Positions 11,601-24,447 of a stretch of 64,000 nucleotides of DNA are shown piece by piece. A model generated the notes under the pieces. That model was not told the DNA's origin. It saw nothing but the letters and a program-made list of their open reading frames with translations, and did not search any database. The position numbers and the translations under genes are program-made. Within the stretch, counting starts at the first letter, position 1. Each line of letters opens with the position of its first letter. Source of the DNA: Flaccisagitta enflata (taxonomy: Eukaryota; Chaetognatha; Sagittoidea; Aphragmophora); contig OZ231127.1 of NCBI GenBank assembly GCA_965153355.1, forward strand, positions 73,594,001 to 73,658,000, in the 5' to 3' direction.

Positions 11601-11800
11601 CCAGCATACACTGTGGATTTGAAGACTTTTTGCTGTTAGTTTACGAGCTAATCGAGCTATTCAAGCTATTTGAGGTATAAAGGTTTACAATATGTCAATC
11701 CGAAATGAAAATACAAAAAAAGCTAAATGGTATATTCATAAGCATTGTCATATTAAATCTCATTCCGCCCTTCCAAATCACCAACTTCCTCGAATGACTT

Positions 11801-11972
11801 AAAACAAGGCCGGATACACGGCAATTCAGTCGCGGACGGTTGGGCAGGAGCAGTAATGCAAAAACCGCTCGGAATTCAAAAATGTGACGGACGGACCGAC
11901 GGACGGACGGACCTACCTACCGACCTACTGACCGACACGACAAGGTGTTGAGTCGCGTGTCCGCGACTAAAA
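11801..11972 (+). mobile_element. family A element
   Basis: AACAAGGCCGGATACACGGC, CAGTCGCGGACGGTTGGGCA and a (GGAC)n array lead to hairpin AGTCGCG-TGTC-CGCGACT plus AAAA. It sits between two family F copies. Confidence 0.85.
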
Positions 11973-12035
11973 CGGTAAGTTAACCAGGGTACCTCTGCGC
12001 TCCTAAGAAGGTTGAAGATGCATCTTGGATATAAT

Positions 12036-12400
12036 TTCAATTTGGGTATAGTGAGGGATATTGTTCCACCTATCTAACTACTCAGTACCTTGGATTGGAA
12101 TGTCCGGCGGTCATATTAAGCCTGACCTCGATTCTATCCTCTAAAGGTATGGTTTCATAACAATGCTACCCTCGGGCGATTTGTTTATTTGTTGATTAAT
12201 TAGGTAACAATCATTTGCCCTTGACTACTTTTGATAAGCGGTTTTCTTTTGTTGTAGACGAGAAAAGATGTTTTTCAGATTCTGTTTTTTGGAAAACTAG
12301 GAGTGGTGCGTGTATTAACTAGTCAGTGAGAGTTCACAGGGCCCTCTTCCATTAATTTCAGTTTGGGTGTAGTGAGGGATATTGTTCCACCTATCATAGC
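12036..12400. repeat. family F repeat, copy 2
   Basis: Same order of blocks as copy 1 (TTGGATTGGAATGTCCGGCG, AACTAGGAGTGGTGCGTGTA, GTGTAGTGAGGGATATTGTT), in direct orientation about 830 bp downstream. Confidence 0.75.
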
Positions 12401-14125
12401 CTCTTCAAATAATCGTATTACTACTCATCTCATACCTATCTACCACTCATCTTCTACTTATCTAATACTCATACCCCGCACGACCTCCTGTCTAGAAAAG
12501 CAAACCTAGTCCCTGATTAGCTAGACAGGCATCTAATTTCGCCCACTCATTTCTCAGTCACAGACTCATTTAAACAACAATAATAATTCAATAGTCATGA
12601 TTGAAAACTGAATTTAATTCCCAATATTACCACAGACAATATACAATATCATTTCATGGAACAAACCTACTACCAGCGTCTCAAAGCAGCTACAAACTAA
12701 ACTAGCACTAATGAAGATATTTTCCTTTCAGAATAAAAGTGTTTCGTCACTGAGGCTGAAATATGCTTAGAATTGGAGACAAAAAAAAAGGAAACTTTGA
12801 AGTTCTGATGCATTTTAAAGAACATGACTAGATGAGATTTGGACTAGTTTACGTCGATTTCCATTGCTAAGTGACGCTGGTTCAGGAAAAGGGATAGAAT
12901 GCAAAAGCAATTGCATCTAAAAAATAATGTAATAATAACCATGATAATAGTATTAATAATCAAAAATGGCATTCCTGACGAAATAAATATTTTTGTTTGG
13001 TTTTTGGTTTAAAGAGAGATTGAGAGAGAGAGAGAGAGGGAGAGAAAGAGAGAGAGAGAAAGAGTAGGGTTTTAAAGTACGAAACGGAAGATGGCGCCTA
13101 CTATAGCACAAATGGGCTCGAGCCTCGCTAAGGGAAGTGAAATCATAACAAAAGATCAACCGGACGGTGAGAAAAAGGAGGAAGAAAAAAAAAAATAACA
13201 AAATAACAAAATAACCAGTTCAAAAGGTATACACGGTTGGAGAATGATTCTTTCTACAGATTTTTTATTGATCACTCTGCGTTTAAATTTGACTTTAATT
13301 TGTGGATGAAAAAGTATTTTCAAATAGTACTTAAAAATCACAAAGAACGTGTGTCGGATTTGAGATACCCGGCCGACTGCCACGTAGACTTTGGACTTTT
13401 CAAAAAAAATGTCGATCATAAAATAAAACTTACAAATACTATTTTTTCTTCTGAACAAGTTAAAACGTGAGAACATCTAACGTTCTTAATGAGATGAACA
13501 GTGGGTTATCTATTATCATTTCAATTATTTGTTTTTTACACATGATTCTTACAACATGATTGATGAAAGGAAAAAAAATTTAAAAAATGAAGCTGCCACT
13601 TCCCTTTTATAAAAAACATACTTGACAATGTTATTCCCCTTTGCAAAATAATCAAATGATATCTATAAAAGGCCCTTACATGTCTTTCCCTTGAACTCCA
13701 CTGAAAATCACATAAAAGAAGTGTTTGAAAGGGACATAAATAAGCATTGAACAACGTTGATATCGTTTATCTTGTTTTGGCGCACAATTATAACGAAATG
13801 ACAGGATTCTGCTCCTACTTGTTGTATGTTTTAGGACGCTTTCGAGTTCCCGCTGACAGAAAGTCCGATTTGCGTCTACGGCTATGTTTCACTAGTGTCA
13901 CACTATTTTAAACCAACTTAAGTGATTTAACTGACTAAATAATGATTTGATATTTTTTCCTTTGCATGATCGGGAAGTTTGTATAATTCCCTGAAATCTT
14001 AAGCCTCAAACTGAATAGAAAACAGTGTGACATTAGCATGACATATTGTGGACATGATTCGGACTTCTTGACCGCGGATCCTAAAAAGGATCCTTTAGGG
14101 AAATTTTACAGTAAAAAAGAGTGTA
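12401..14125. other. mostly unique AT-rich DNA with a GA run
   Basis: A degenerate (GA)n run lies at about 13018-13064. Short overlapping frames at 13156-13476 on both strands have no recognisable domain. No RNA gene seen. Confidence 0.5.
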
Positions 14126-14529
14126 CTACTCGACTAAAAAAAAGCCGCACCCTATTTTGTGTTGAAGAAAGAGAAAAAGATTATCTAAATATTTCTTTGT
14201 TGAAATGAATTCAAAGATTTTCAAATTTTCTTTCATTCTAGACCAATCCTAGATCTGTATCTCAAATGGTTTAGGAGCTAGAGCTTGTCAAAGTTATCTT
14301 CTAATTTATAAATATACTCATTTTTCAATGGGACTGCAAACCGATAATAGCAAAGTTTCAACTCTTTCTTATGCCATTTATAAACGAATTAAGCTAGAAT
14401 TGCCAGACTGGAGCCAAATGAAAGATCTTTTCATGAGCTTTCTTACAGTCTAAGATTTTTATAGTTATTTTCAAATTCAATAGGACAATTTGCCATTTAA
14501 AAGCACGGCTTTTTTATTGAGTCGAGTAG
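14126..14529. mobile_element. family D MITE (TA target site)
   Basis: Both ends are CTACTCGACT inward, followed by A-rich sequence and GCCGCAC or GCCGTGC, and TA directly flanks each side. The core contains CATTCTAGACCAATCCTAGA, CTGTATCTCAAATGGTTTAG and, inverted, CATTTATAAACGAATTAAGC. About 404 bp without a transposase: a Tc1/mariner-type MITE by structure. Confidence 0.8.
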
Positions 14530-16339
14530 TAAACTTTGTAAAGAAACAAAATCTACAGAGATCGCCCATTTTTTGGCGCGTTTTAGATTTTTGAGAATTG
14601 CTTCGTTTTTTCGCAATTGTACATCTCATAAGAAAAAAAATTACCGACAAAAATGTGTTTAAATGTTGAAAGATAAATACTTCTAAAGGATGCACACCTC
14701 GATCCTCACATTATTGACCGGTCACATTAAGCTCGAATTGAGTCTAGTGTGGATAACATAAAAGATAAAACTAGATTTCTTTTTACGCGTCGTTTCAGCG
14801 ATCAAAAAAAGGTTTTATAAATAAATAAAGAATACCGCTGAAACCAAATTCGATGTAGACATTAAGGAACAGCTGCAAAAAAAGAAAAAAAAAGAGGAAA
14901 AATAACATAAACAAAAAACGTAACTACTGAGGTTATAGAATCCTGAATTAATGTATAATACGTTATGGAGTAGATATCATACAGGCAAGGTACTGTATGT
15001 TCACAAATATGGGAGCAGAGAAATAATATGTATTGTAATACTTGAAGTATTGTGAATGAAAAACAGTCAAGGGGCGTTATGGGAATTATCCAATCTGCCA
15101 GGATGTTTAGCCATCAAATTCCTTTAAATTTCAAATTGGCAAAGAAGAATGCTAAGATTTATACAAATAAAAATACTCGCATGTCGTAATCAGAATTTCC
15201 TCATATAATTACAGATTCGTGAAGAATCAATTTAAATTACAAAGAAAAGTTGTCAGGCCATAATTAGGTAATCAGTAAAGGAATAGGCTGGATAGGACAC
15301 GCGGCAAAGTTGAAAAATTCGTGATTCGGGTATTTACAGGAAATATTGCTGACAATTCTTGTTTCGGTTTTCTTCTGTCTCATTCGTTTCATTCATAAAT
15401 CATTTATATGCTTTGTAAATGTAAAGGAATAAAAACTAGCTGACTGAAAATTCGACCCGAATATTCATAGATCGTAAACTAACAATAGAAAAACGCGCTT
15501 ACTCAAAAAATTTCACTAAAATTTCCAAACATCTTTTTGGTTCGATTCGGAGTAAGATTCACTATACATGAAAATTGACACTACATATACTGCGTGACAT
15601 GACACATTGACAAGAAGATAAGCTATTGTTTTTTGGTTTTTCGTAATCTTTTTTTCTTTTTCTTTCGAGAGACTGACAGAAAGTAAGAGAGAGAAGAAGA
15701 AAGAGAGGAAGAGTGAGAGACATGGAAAGAATGAGAGTAAAAGAAAGAGAGAAAGCGTCTCGAAAGATCTGTTTTGTAGCAATGAGCTGGAAAAAAGGAG
15801 ATATTTCCAAGATGTTACAAGTTGAAGGGGCAAAATTGGGGATTTTGAGGTTTTTGGGGCGCGGTTGTGGATTTTTGGAATCGGTCTTCGCTTTTGATTC
15901 TTTCTTCTTTTATTTCTTCTCTTTCCTTGATTCTCCAAAAAATCAATGGAATATAACGAAAAAACTCCGGTGAAAAAAAAAGTGAAAAAAAGAATCCCTC
16001 AAGGACACATATTCAAAGATTACTGCTGCAGTTACATACACTCTCTATCTCGGGCGCGGCGAGACGATTTTTTGTCATTGGTGTGGCAGTCATTGAGTGA
16101 GAAAGAGAAAAAAAAATCAATGATTTTTTTTTCTCTCTTCTTGCTGCTTCTGTCGCCTTTGAAATATGGCCTTAGGTGATTCTTGACTTTTTCCAAAAGA
16201 GAGGAAAAATCTTGGCAATTTGAGGTCAAATCAAACTTTTTTTTTGATATTCCCTCTCCAAAAGTCGATTTCACAAAAATGGAGAGAGAAGAAAAAAAAT
16301 AAGTCTTTGTCTACTTATGAGACTTCGCTGGCCACAGCC

Positions 16340-16344
<5 letters not shown>
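14530..16344. other. unique AT-rich DNA, nothing recognised
   Basis: Frames up to 140 residues on the minus strand (15516-15938) are basic and Ser/Leu-rich and track GA-rich composition. They overlap plus-strand frames and have no recognisable domain. Confidence 0.5.

Positions 16345-16426
<82 letters not shown>
16345..16426. repeat. (GA)n microsatellite
   Basis: About 40 GA units with two GAGCGA interruptions. Confidence 0.95.
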
Positions 16427-16428
<2 letters not shown>

Positions 16429-16769
16429 AACGCATTCTTTTCTGTCACTTTGTCCATTTATGTGAGCGAAATTCTTTTTTATTTTGCCTTTTCGGTTTTA
16501 TTTGAACTAACGAGACCAAAAGAGGAATTGAAATGAAATTGAAGAAAATGAGAAAAATTCGTCATCAAAAGCTAGCAAGACCGTTCCTTAACGAAAAAAT
16601 TGTTGATGTTGATGTGAAATAAGAATCGACGTCGTAGTGGAAATTCTGTTTTCATCAATACCAAACTTAATAAAAGAATATATTTTAAATGTTAAAACGG
16701 AAGCAGAATCTCCAAAGTTTGACCATTTATCGATTTTTTGTCCATTATCAAAACTATGTCAGGCGTGAA

Positions 16770-16772
16770 AAA

Positions 16773-16841
<69 letters not shown>

Positions 16842-16966
16842 GACAGACAGACAGACACACAGAAAGACAGGCAGACAGACAGACAGAAAGGGAGACAGAC
16901 AGGCAGGCAGGCAGAGAGACAGAGAGAGAGAGAGAGACAGAGAGAGACAGAAAGGGAGAGAGAGAA
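16770..16966. repeat. (GA)n grading into (GACA)n microsatellite
   Basis: A perfect GA run to about 16838 is followed by GACA/GGCA tetramers and mixed GAGACA. ER-, RQ- and SL-run frames are artefacts of it. Confidence 0.95.
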
Positions 16967-18313
16967 AACATGGAGGATAACAGTGAAGTATGTATGGACC
17001 CAATTTTTTTAACGCAGTACGCACATTGAATTCCTCAAATACAATTAGAGAAACGTTGATACAGATACAATGAGATACAGGCAGTTAATTTGACAACCAA
17101 CACTATTTCTTTTCTTTTTTTGAGGCAAATCTGTTACGTACTGACGTGACAATCTCGTAGTATTAGTTGTAATTGCTGTTTTGTTTACAGCTTGTTTTTC
17201 CGTTATTTTCTCATTATGGTCAAATATTGACGGCAAGATAGAAGGAGAGACTATTTGAGAAAACTGTAAAAAAAAGGAAATACAATAATAGCAAACTTAA
17301 TGGCATTGTCATTCCTTCCGATGAATTAAAATCTAACTGTTTGATACAGTTCTTGATTGTAGGACCACAAAGAGAGATTAAATAAAAAGAACACAAAAAA
17401 ACAGAGATTTGAGGTTTGTGTCACTGAATTTGTTTTTTTTTATCATTATGAAAAGCTTTGAGTATGAGATGGTCGGAAGAGTTGGGGAAATTGAGAGAGA
17501 AACAGAGCATATCAACATGAAACGGGATAGGGATTTGTATTGTAGCTGTAAATAAATGACAAAGAAGAGTTGGCACATTGAGCATGTGGGCTGCAGCGGA
17601 AAAAAAAGCGGATGAAGTTCTGTTTTGTTTTTGTTTTTCTTAAAGAATGGAATAATTGAGATAATATGACCCAAAAAATGAAAATGATATTTACTTTTAT
17701 AATCTCATGAGAGTAAGAGGTAACGGCAAACTAAGTTGAGGTCGGCAAAACAATCTTTTGGTAAGAGTTCTGTCGGATTTATTTTTGTTTGTTTGTTTTT
17801 GTTGTTTTTTTTTTTATCTGTGATTGATTATCGGATTTTCTGTGGCTGATTGAATGAATGTTGTTGATTTAGGATTATTGATGTTTTTTTTTTGTCTGTA
17901 ACCTATTCTTTGTTATGTTTTTCCTGTGTTAGGCCACGTATGGTATTGTGAAACAGGTAGGCAAAATGGGTAAAAAAATAACAATTCTGAATTTTAAGAT
18001 GCGTTTTGTAATTCTTTGGGCACAAAGTGATAAGAATTCATGCAGAAAGAATTTCATCATCTATATGCCAGAAGATGGTATAGCTATAGCAAACAGCCAA
18101 CTCGAAATGATTGCGATAGGTCTTTTTTTCCTCATATTTTCTCCCCAATTCGTATTTACAGTGACATGAAAATTATAGATCTAAAGAAAAAAAAAAGAAA
18201 AAAAATGTCCCATTTTAAGTGGGGCAAGAAGAGATACTTTTTTTTACACATTTACCCTTTGTCACGATAATCTTTGTCCTTAAAATGGTAAGACTACTGA
18301 GGGGATATGAAAG
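16967..18313 (-). other. downstream flank of E93, possible 3' UTR
   Basis: AT-rich with homopolymer T runs around 17780-17890. It may hold the E93 3' UTR on the minus strand, but no transcript evidence is available here. No other gene was recognised. Confidence 0.4.
17778..17783 (-). promoter_or_regulatory. possible polyadenylation signal for E93
   Basis: TTTATT on the plus strand reads AATAAA on the minus strand, about 610 bases past the stop. The hexamer is common in AT-rich DNA and transcript ends are unknown. Confidence 0.2.
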
Positions 18314-18419
18314 CCTCACAATTTTCTACTGTGGGGGTATCAAAGCCTCACAATTTTCTATTGTGGGGGTATCAATGCCTCACAATTTTCTATTGTGGGG
18401 GTATCAAAGCCTCACAATC
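18314..18419. repeat. 32-bp tandem repeat across the E93 stop codon
   Basis: The phrase CCTCACAATTTTCTAYTGTG followed by GGGGTATCAAAG recurs at 18314, 18346, 18378 and (partial) 18410, an exact 32-bp period. On the minus strand the last coding residues (CEALIPPQ) and the TAG stop come from this repeat. Each unit also carries GTGAGG, which resembles a 5' splice donor. Confidence 0.9.
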
Positions 18420-21400
18420 GGCTAGACACGAGTTGGCGGGGGCGCTGATAATCGTCGCGTTATTTAAGATTGGAGAAGCCTGAAACTCATCCCTTCGCTC
18501 CGGCGTGTGATTTCCGTTGGTTATCAGTTGCGTTCCGTTGATTTGTGGGGTGGCGGGGGTGACCGGGGTAGCCGGGGTGGCGGGGTGCGGGGTGGCCGGG
18601 GTGCCACAGCGACTCGTTTGGTCGTCGTTACACGGGCTGGCGGAATGACTTCTATCGAAAGGAGGTATGGGGGAGTCGTTGTTAGGGTCAGGGGGTGGTG
18701 GCGGTTGATGATGATGATGATGGTGATGGTGATGGTGATGATCGTGGGGAGAAGATGTCATACTGGACGCAGTTTGATTGCAGCCGTGGGGTATGAAAGA
18801 GTTTAAAGTTTGCACGGGCGATTGTCGGCAGTCAAAATGAGGTTCTGTTGAAGGATTGTTGTTTTTGTTGTTGTTGGTGTTAGTGTGGGTCGCCGTCGTT
18901 GGCTCCGATACTGGAATGATGGATTGAGTGCCGCCGTTACAGTTTGGGCTGCCTGGCCTGTCCTCAAACGCCGGACTGCTAGGAGCACTAAATGAAAGAT
19001 TATTGGAAGACATCGGTTGTTGTTGTTGCTGTTGTTGTTGCTGTTGTTGGCGTTGTTGCACCATGCTTATCATGGCCAAAGCGAGTTGCTTTTGTATTTT
19101 CTCTTTCTCTATCACCCGTTGTTGCAGTTTTCGTAAAAGCTGAGAGGCGGGCGTGTTCAACGCGAAACTGTTGGGTGAATTGCAATAATTTTCCAAATCA
19201 ATGCCACTAGAAGTAGATTCGTGATCGGGTGCGGAGGGGACGGCGACCCCTTCACCTCCTCGCTCAGAAAGGACCGATGAAGAAAGACTAGGATTATTGT
19301 AGGAAGGAGGACATCCAGTGGTCAGTCCAACAGGGGAAATAGGCGGAATGGGACTCCCGTTATTGGCCAGGGAAGCAGCCGCGGCGGCCATAGCAGAGGG
19401 AGTCCAGACCCCAGATCCCGATTGAATGGATTGATAAGAAGGAAGCGTTGGCGAGGCTAAGGATTTGCCGTTGACCAATGGATGACAACCTTGGGTGTCG
19501 TTATTGTGTGGGTTTTCGTTACTGCGGCTCCTCATGCTCAAATCACTGGGAACATCCTGGCTCATATTGATCGACTCTTGCCCAGGAGATATTTTGCCAT
19601 TGCATCTTTCCGGGGTACCAGAGGTAGCACAGCCGTATTTGCTACTGCTCGTTGAGGATAAGGAAGAAGGGGATGCGGCGTTGTTGTTATTCTGTTGTTG
19701 TTGATGCTGTTGGTGTTGTTGGTGTTGTTGTTGTTGCTGTTGTTGATGTTGCTCTGCTTTCTTCTTTTGCCGTAAAAGATGGCGTTCTTTTACTTTGTAT
19801 TCCAAAGTTGAATGTGGGACTCCGTAATAACTGCCTGCTCTATGTACACTCATTTCTCCTCTTTGAACTGCCCGAACTGCTTCCAACAAATGCTGTGTGT
19901 TGTATTTGCGATACTGGCCACGTTTCGGTCTTGTCCTTTTTTGCTGGACCGCTGTTGATGAACTTTGGTCACTTTCACTCCCGCTTGTCTGACCATTGAT
20001 GCTACCAGTACTACCTTCTTTCCTTTCAATCATCTTGTCCTGACATTGGCTATCTTTGTTGATAGATTCGCCATAACTGTCTTGAGATCGTTGACTTGAG
20101 GTCTCTTCCCGGTCATCATTGAAATCTGGTTTTGGACGTTTTGCTGAAATGGGACATTCCTCGCAATTGTTATTGTTTCCTAAGGAGGTTAAATGTAGAT
20201 TAGCCGTTAGATGGTCTGGGAGAGAATTCCTGACCAGGTCTCCAAAAGTGGTTTTTGTCTTTGTTGGAGTGGTTATGGTAACTTCTTGTGAGCTAGATTT
20301 GGCTTCAACATTTTCTTCTGGTGAATGACTTCTGCTGCGATTTTGTTGGGAATTGTTGAAGCAATTGCCATATAACTCATTAAGCTGATTGAGGTTGGCT
20401 GAGGACATGTGCTCAATGTCCTTGATATCTAGACCTGGTGGGAGTAATGGAAAGTTCATGGATTTCATGGCTTGAAATTTTGATTCCATATCATTTCCCA
20501 TGACTAGTCGATTAGCTGCATAAAGCTGAGATAAGAAAGGATTTGGGCCAGAATTCCTAGAAGCATTCATAGCTGCCAAAATTGTCGAGAATCTCTCTCG
20601 TTCCAGAGACAAAATTCTTTCCTCTGCAAGACGACGAATTATATCGGACATATTTGGCAGTTTTTGGTCTGCAGTTGGATTATCCAAGGGGGGCTTATTT
20701 TGCTGACTATCCTCTTTTCGACTAGTAGAGGCTTCATTCCCATCAGGTGGTAGCCTTGCCAAGTGTAAGAAAGGGTTAAGTACAGCCAAGTCAACATCTC
20801 TACATAGGCGTTCAGTAACAGGATCAGGTAGACCAAACATCGCTGGGTGTTTTCTTCTCAATTCTTCTAATTTTGCCTCAAAGGTCAGTTCCCTATTGTA
20901 TTGGGCTGCAGCACTTGCCAACGCTTGAGCGAAAGACATAGGAGAAGAAGCCGAAAGAAGACTTTGGAAAGTGTTATTGCCTCCTGGAAAAGAAGCTTCA
21001 GCGGTGGCTTCAGCTGTAACAGCCGCTGCTGGCATTGCTGAAGGGGAAAAACTGCCTGAGGGAGCAGCTGCATTGCTGATGGAGTTGCTGGATGGTGAGC
21101 TTTCGTTAAGATTTTGGGATAATGAAGGCTGTATTAAGTCACTCATGTTGGTTACATTTGACTTGTTTACTGAGCTCTTTGGCATACTGGAAAGCATTTC
21201 AATCCCAAAATTGGAAAACCATGGTTGCAGTCCTGGATGTGATGGCCCAAGCGTTGTATGTGTGTCCCCTGCTGGTCTTATGTTTTCATTTGCAGCGCTG
21301 CTAGCTGAGTTCTTAATGAGAGAGTTACCACCCAATGTATTCCTTGTGGGCCCAGACATCTCACGTTTTCCTCCTAAACCAAAAACAGACCTGGCAACTA

Positions 21401-21897
21401 AAGGGGAGGCAGGTAGAGTTGTCATATTTGAAGATGGTATATGATGGTGACAGCGCTGATCCATTATTCCCTTTAACTCTTCACTTTGCCCATTGCCATT
21501 CAACCGCATTCCAATTTTTTGCATGTTTGTCACATGTGTTGGATTGTTATTCATGGAATGGTGTAGCAGTGAACTTGACATATTAGGCAGTGGAAATCCA
21601 TGTTCAGATTTCTGCTGACATTGACCTGATGGTCCAGTCATCCCATTGGTAAGCGCTGTGTTCACATTCGAGAATGAAGCAGCTGCAGCTTTATTTTTGC
21701 CATGAATGTCCATTTTTGTCACCTTGTTTCGGAGTGTTGATCGAGGTATACCGTAAAGGACAGCAGCTCTTCTTGTCCCTAATTTTCCACTACAAATATC
21801 TGCCACTGCTGCAGCCAATTCTTCCTCTGTATACCCTCGTTTTATGGCAGTTGATCCACCTCCGCTTCCTCCTTCGCTGCCAAGTCGTTTTCTTCTC
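18390..21897 (-). CDS. E93: E93/Mblk-1-type transcription factor, large 3' coding exon (5' exons missing)
   Basis: Sequence-specific DNA-binding nuclear protein. In insects this family is the ecdysone-induced E93 (Eip93F, Mblk-1), which specifies adult metamorphosis; vertebrate LCOR is related. Residues here count from codon 21896-21894. A first pipsqueak-type HTH spans about 20-62 (KRGYTEEEL to RSTLRNKV). A second spans about 658-708 (RGQYRKYN to HSTLEYKVKER), preceded by a basic KRTRPKRG stretch. A CtBP-binding-like PSDLS lies at 783-787. Low-complexity tracts are Q/H at 717-735, Q at 947-960, H at 1053-1063 and TP repeats at 1099-1117. The frame is open across 1168 codons with no break. 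No ATG opens it: the frame runs in from an upstream exon through an AG acceptor, and the first exon base is the third base of a split codon. A TTG at 21818 is an internal Leu, not a start. The stop is TAG at 18392-18390, inside a 32-bp tandem repeat, so the last few residues or a further 3' exon are uncertain. Family identity is firm; species orthology is inference. Confidence 0.93.
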
Positions 21898-21925
21898 CTG
21901 TGGGTGGAAATAGAAGGGAAGATAA
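21898..21925 (-). other. 3' splice site of the E93 exon
   Basis: On the minus strand a pyrimidine-rich run (TCTTCCCTTCTATTTCCACC) ends in CACAG directly before the exon. Coding similarity to the first HTH and its basic leader continues up to this point, and the upstream sequence turns AT-rich. The acceptor leaves a codon split after two bases. Confidence 0.8.
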
Positions 21926-22630
21926 AGCTTTAACCAATGTGAAAATGTCAAAAAAGTATATTTGTTTCTTTTCAGGAGGTAATTTTCAGTACTGAAAAAG
22001 TGAACGAAATATCTAAAAGAAAGATCATTTGCCAAAACATGAATCAAAATTGCCTAATTTTTTAGTTGTGATGGAAGAGATGATTATGCAAAAACTGCCC
22101 TTCCTCTCCCCCCTCCCCCCCTCTCCCCAACTTCTTGGTTGAATAATATATGACTACAAGTTGGATTTTGGAACGCGTCGAATTTTTTTTGGTGAGCCAA
22201 ACACGCTGCCATGTCAAAATTTGGAAACTTGGAATGGAGAGGAGGAAGAAGAGGAAACAAGGGAGAAAAAAGCTTGCGATCAAGGAAGGCGCCACATCAC
22301 TGCACCCCAACTGCATCATTAAGGATAGGATTTGGAAAACAGACCTGTGAACCTCAGAGGAAGAGATAAATTCCACCAAAATTAAGCGCTGAAGTTAGAA
22401 AAAAAGCTCATTGGTTCAACTCGAACTGCTGCATTCATGAAAAAAGTGTGATATGGACCATGGAAGTAAATTCCTACCCAGCCCTTATGAAAAAAAGGGT
22501 TGGGTTTTTTTATGACTCAATGAATTTTTCAATTGGTAACAATAGAAAAAAAAGTGTCTTGATGAAAAAGAATGTGGAAGCAAAGAAGAAATGAGATGAC
22601 AAAACTATGATGATGTTTAAGATGATGGAA
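21926..22630. other. intron upstream of the E93 exon
   Basis: Follows from the acceptor at 21898-21925. No further exon of E93 could be recognised on the minus strand in this stretch. Confidence 0.55.
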
Positions 22631-23288
<658 letters not shown>

Positions 23289-23531
23289 GTTTTGGTCAAC
23301 GACTGTAACGACATGAAGCAGTTTTTACGTTACTCATTCTGCTTTGTTGGATGAAAAGCCCGAAACAATTTGACGTTCATATTGCAGCAGCTTTTCATCA
23401 GATTCCAACGAAACGAAACACTAGTTTGCTTATAAGTATATTGACAATATGGCTTCTTACGTCTTCATCAAATGAGATAAAACAAGTACTCCGTGGTTGT
23501 GTCGATGCGTCAATGTCCTGCCATTGTACTG

Positions 23532-23685
23532 AAACAAGTGACGCGGGGCCACAATATCGTTGTGGACGGATGGGCAAGGGCGTCCAACCCCCATTCATAC
23601 CCCAACGCCCCCCCCCCACACAAACATACACAAATAGTATCTAAAATGCTCGTTTTTCCACTTGCGCGCGTGTCCGCAATAAAAA
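23532..23685 (+). mobile_element. family A element, variant left end, degenerate
   Basis: AACAAGTGACGCGGGGCCAC, then GTGGACGGATGGGCAAGGGC and a C-rich stretch, end at GCGCGTGTCCGCAATAAAAA. The left end differs from the main subfamily but matches 56189-56245 (inverted) and partly 52205-52375. Confidence 0.6.
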
Positions 23686-24447
23686 TTGGTCTACTGTTAC
23701 GTGCTTTATACCCAAGAGGTTATGCAACCCTACCACAGACTTAACTTCTTCACCTTTAAACCATATTTGAATTTACTTTTACAGGCTGATACACAGATAG
23801 ACTTTCAGACAGATAGATGTGCGGGTGGTTAGATGGAGAGATGTATGGATGGATTGATGGACTGGACGCAGAAGCAGATGGATAGACGTATGGATAGACA
23901 GATGTAAGCTTAGAGAATAGACAGAACAGATGGACAGATGGATGGATCAATGAACGGATGGACAAACACATCCCTTTTATGAGGATTCATGTAAGTCTTT
24001 TAAAAAGAAACAAGCATGGAACAAATACATGGAAAAAGTCTTACATGGTTGGGCAGGGGCAGTACTGCAGTACTACAAAACTAAAGTTCAACAGTAAATC
24101 TCACTTACACACCTTTCAATGACCTATGAAAGTTGAAACTACATTGCCCCTCAAAATGGAGGCTAGAATTCTCCAACCCACAAAGGACAAAAGCCCAGCA
24201 AGCCTTCAATGGTGTTTACTCCGGATTGCTCACAACTAACATTGTAAAAAGGAAAAAAGGATATTTTTTCCGACTTAGCAACGTGTAGAGCTGTGTGTCC
24301 GCGAATGAAAAGAAATGAAGTGCAAAGTCGAGGTTGCTGCCATTTTGCCCATAGCGATATTTAGAAGATGGGAACCTTTTATTTTAAGTGAAAGTGAACG
24401 GACTGGCAGGGTATATAAATAGATGCATATACAATACATATGTTTCC
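23686..24447. repeat. GATG/GACA-rich satellite and unique flank
   Basis: From about 23780 to 23975 the sequence is built from GATGGA, GACAGA and GATAGA words. A family A fragment (GGTTGGGCAGGGGCAGTA) lies at about 24048. The rest is unique with no gene recognised. Confidence 0.6.

Noticed and set aside
15516-16274. Basic minus- and plus-strand frames of 77-140 residues
   Set aside because: They overlap each other on opposite strands and follow local GA/CT-rich composition; no family recognised.
21816-21818. TTG as the start codon of E93
   Set aside because: The HTH domain and a basic leader continue in frame upstream to an AG acceptor, so this codon is an internal leucine.
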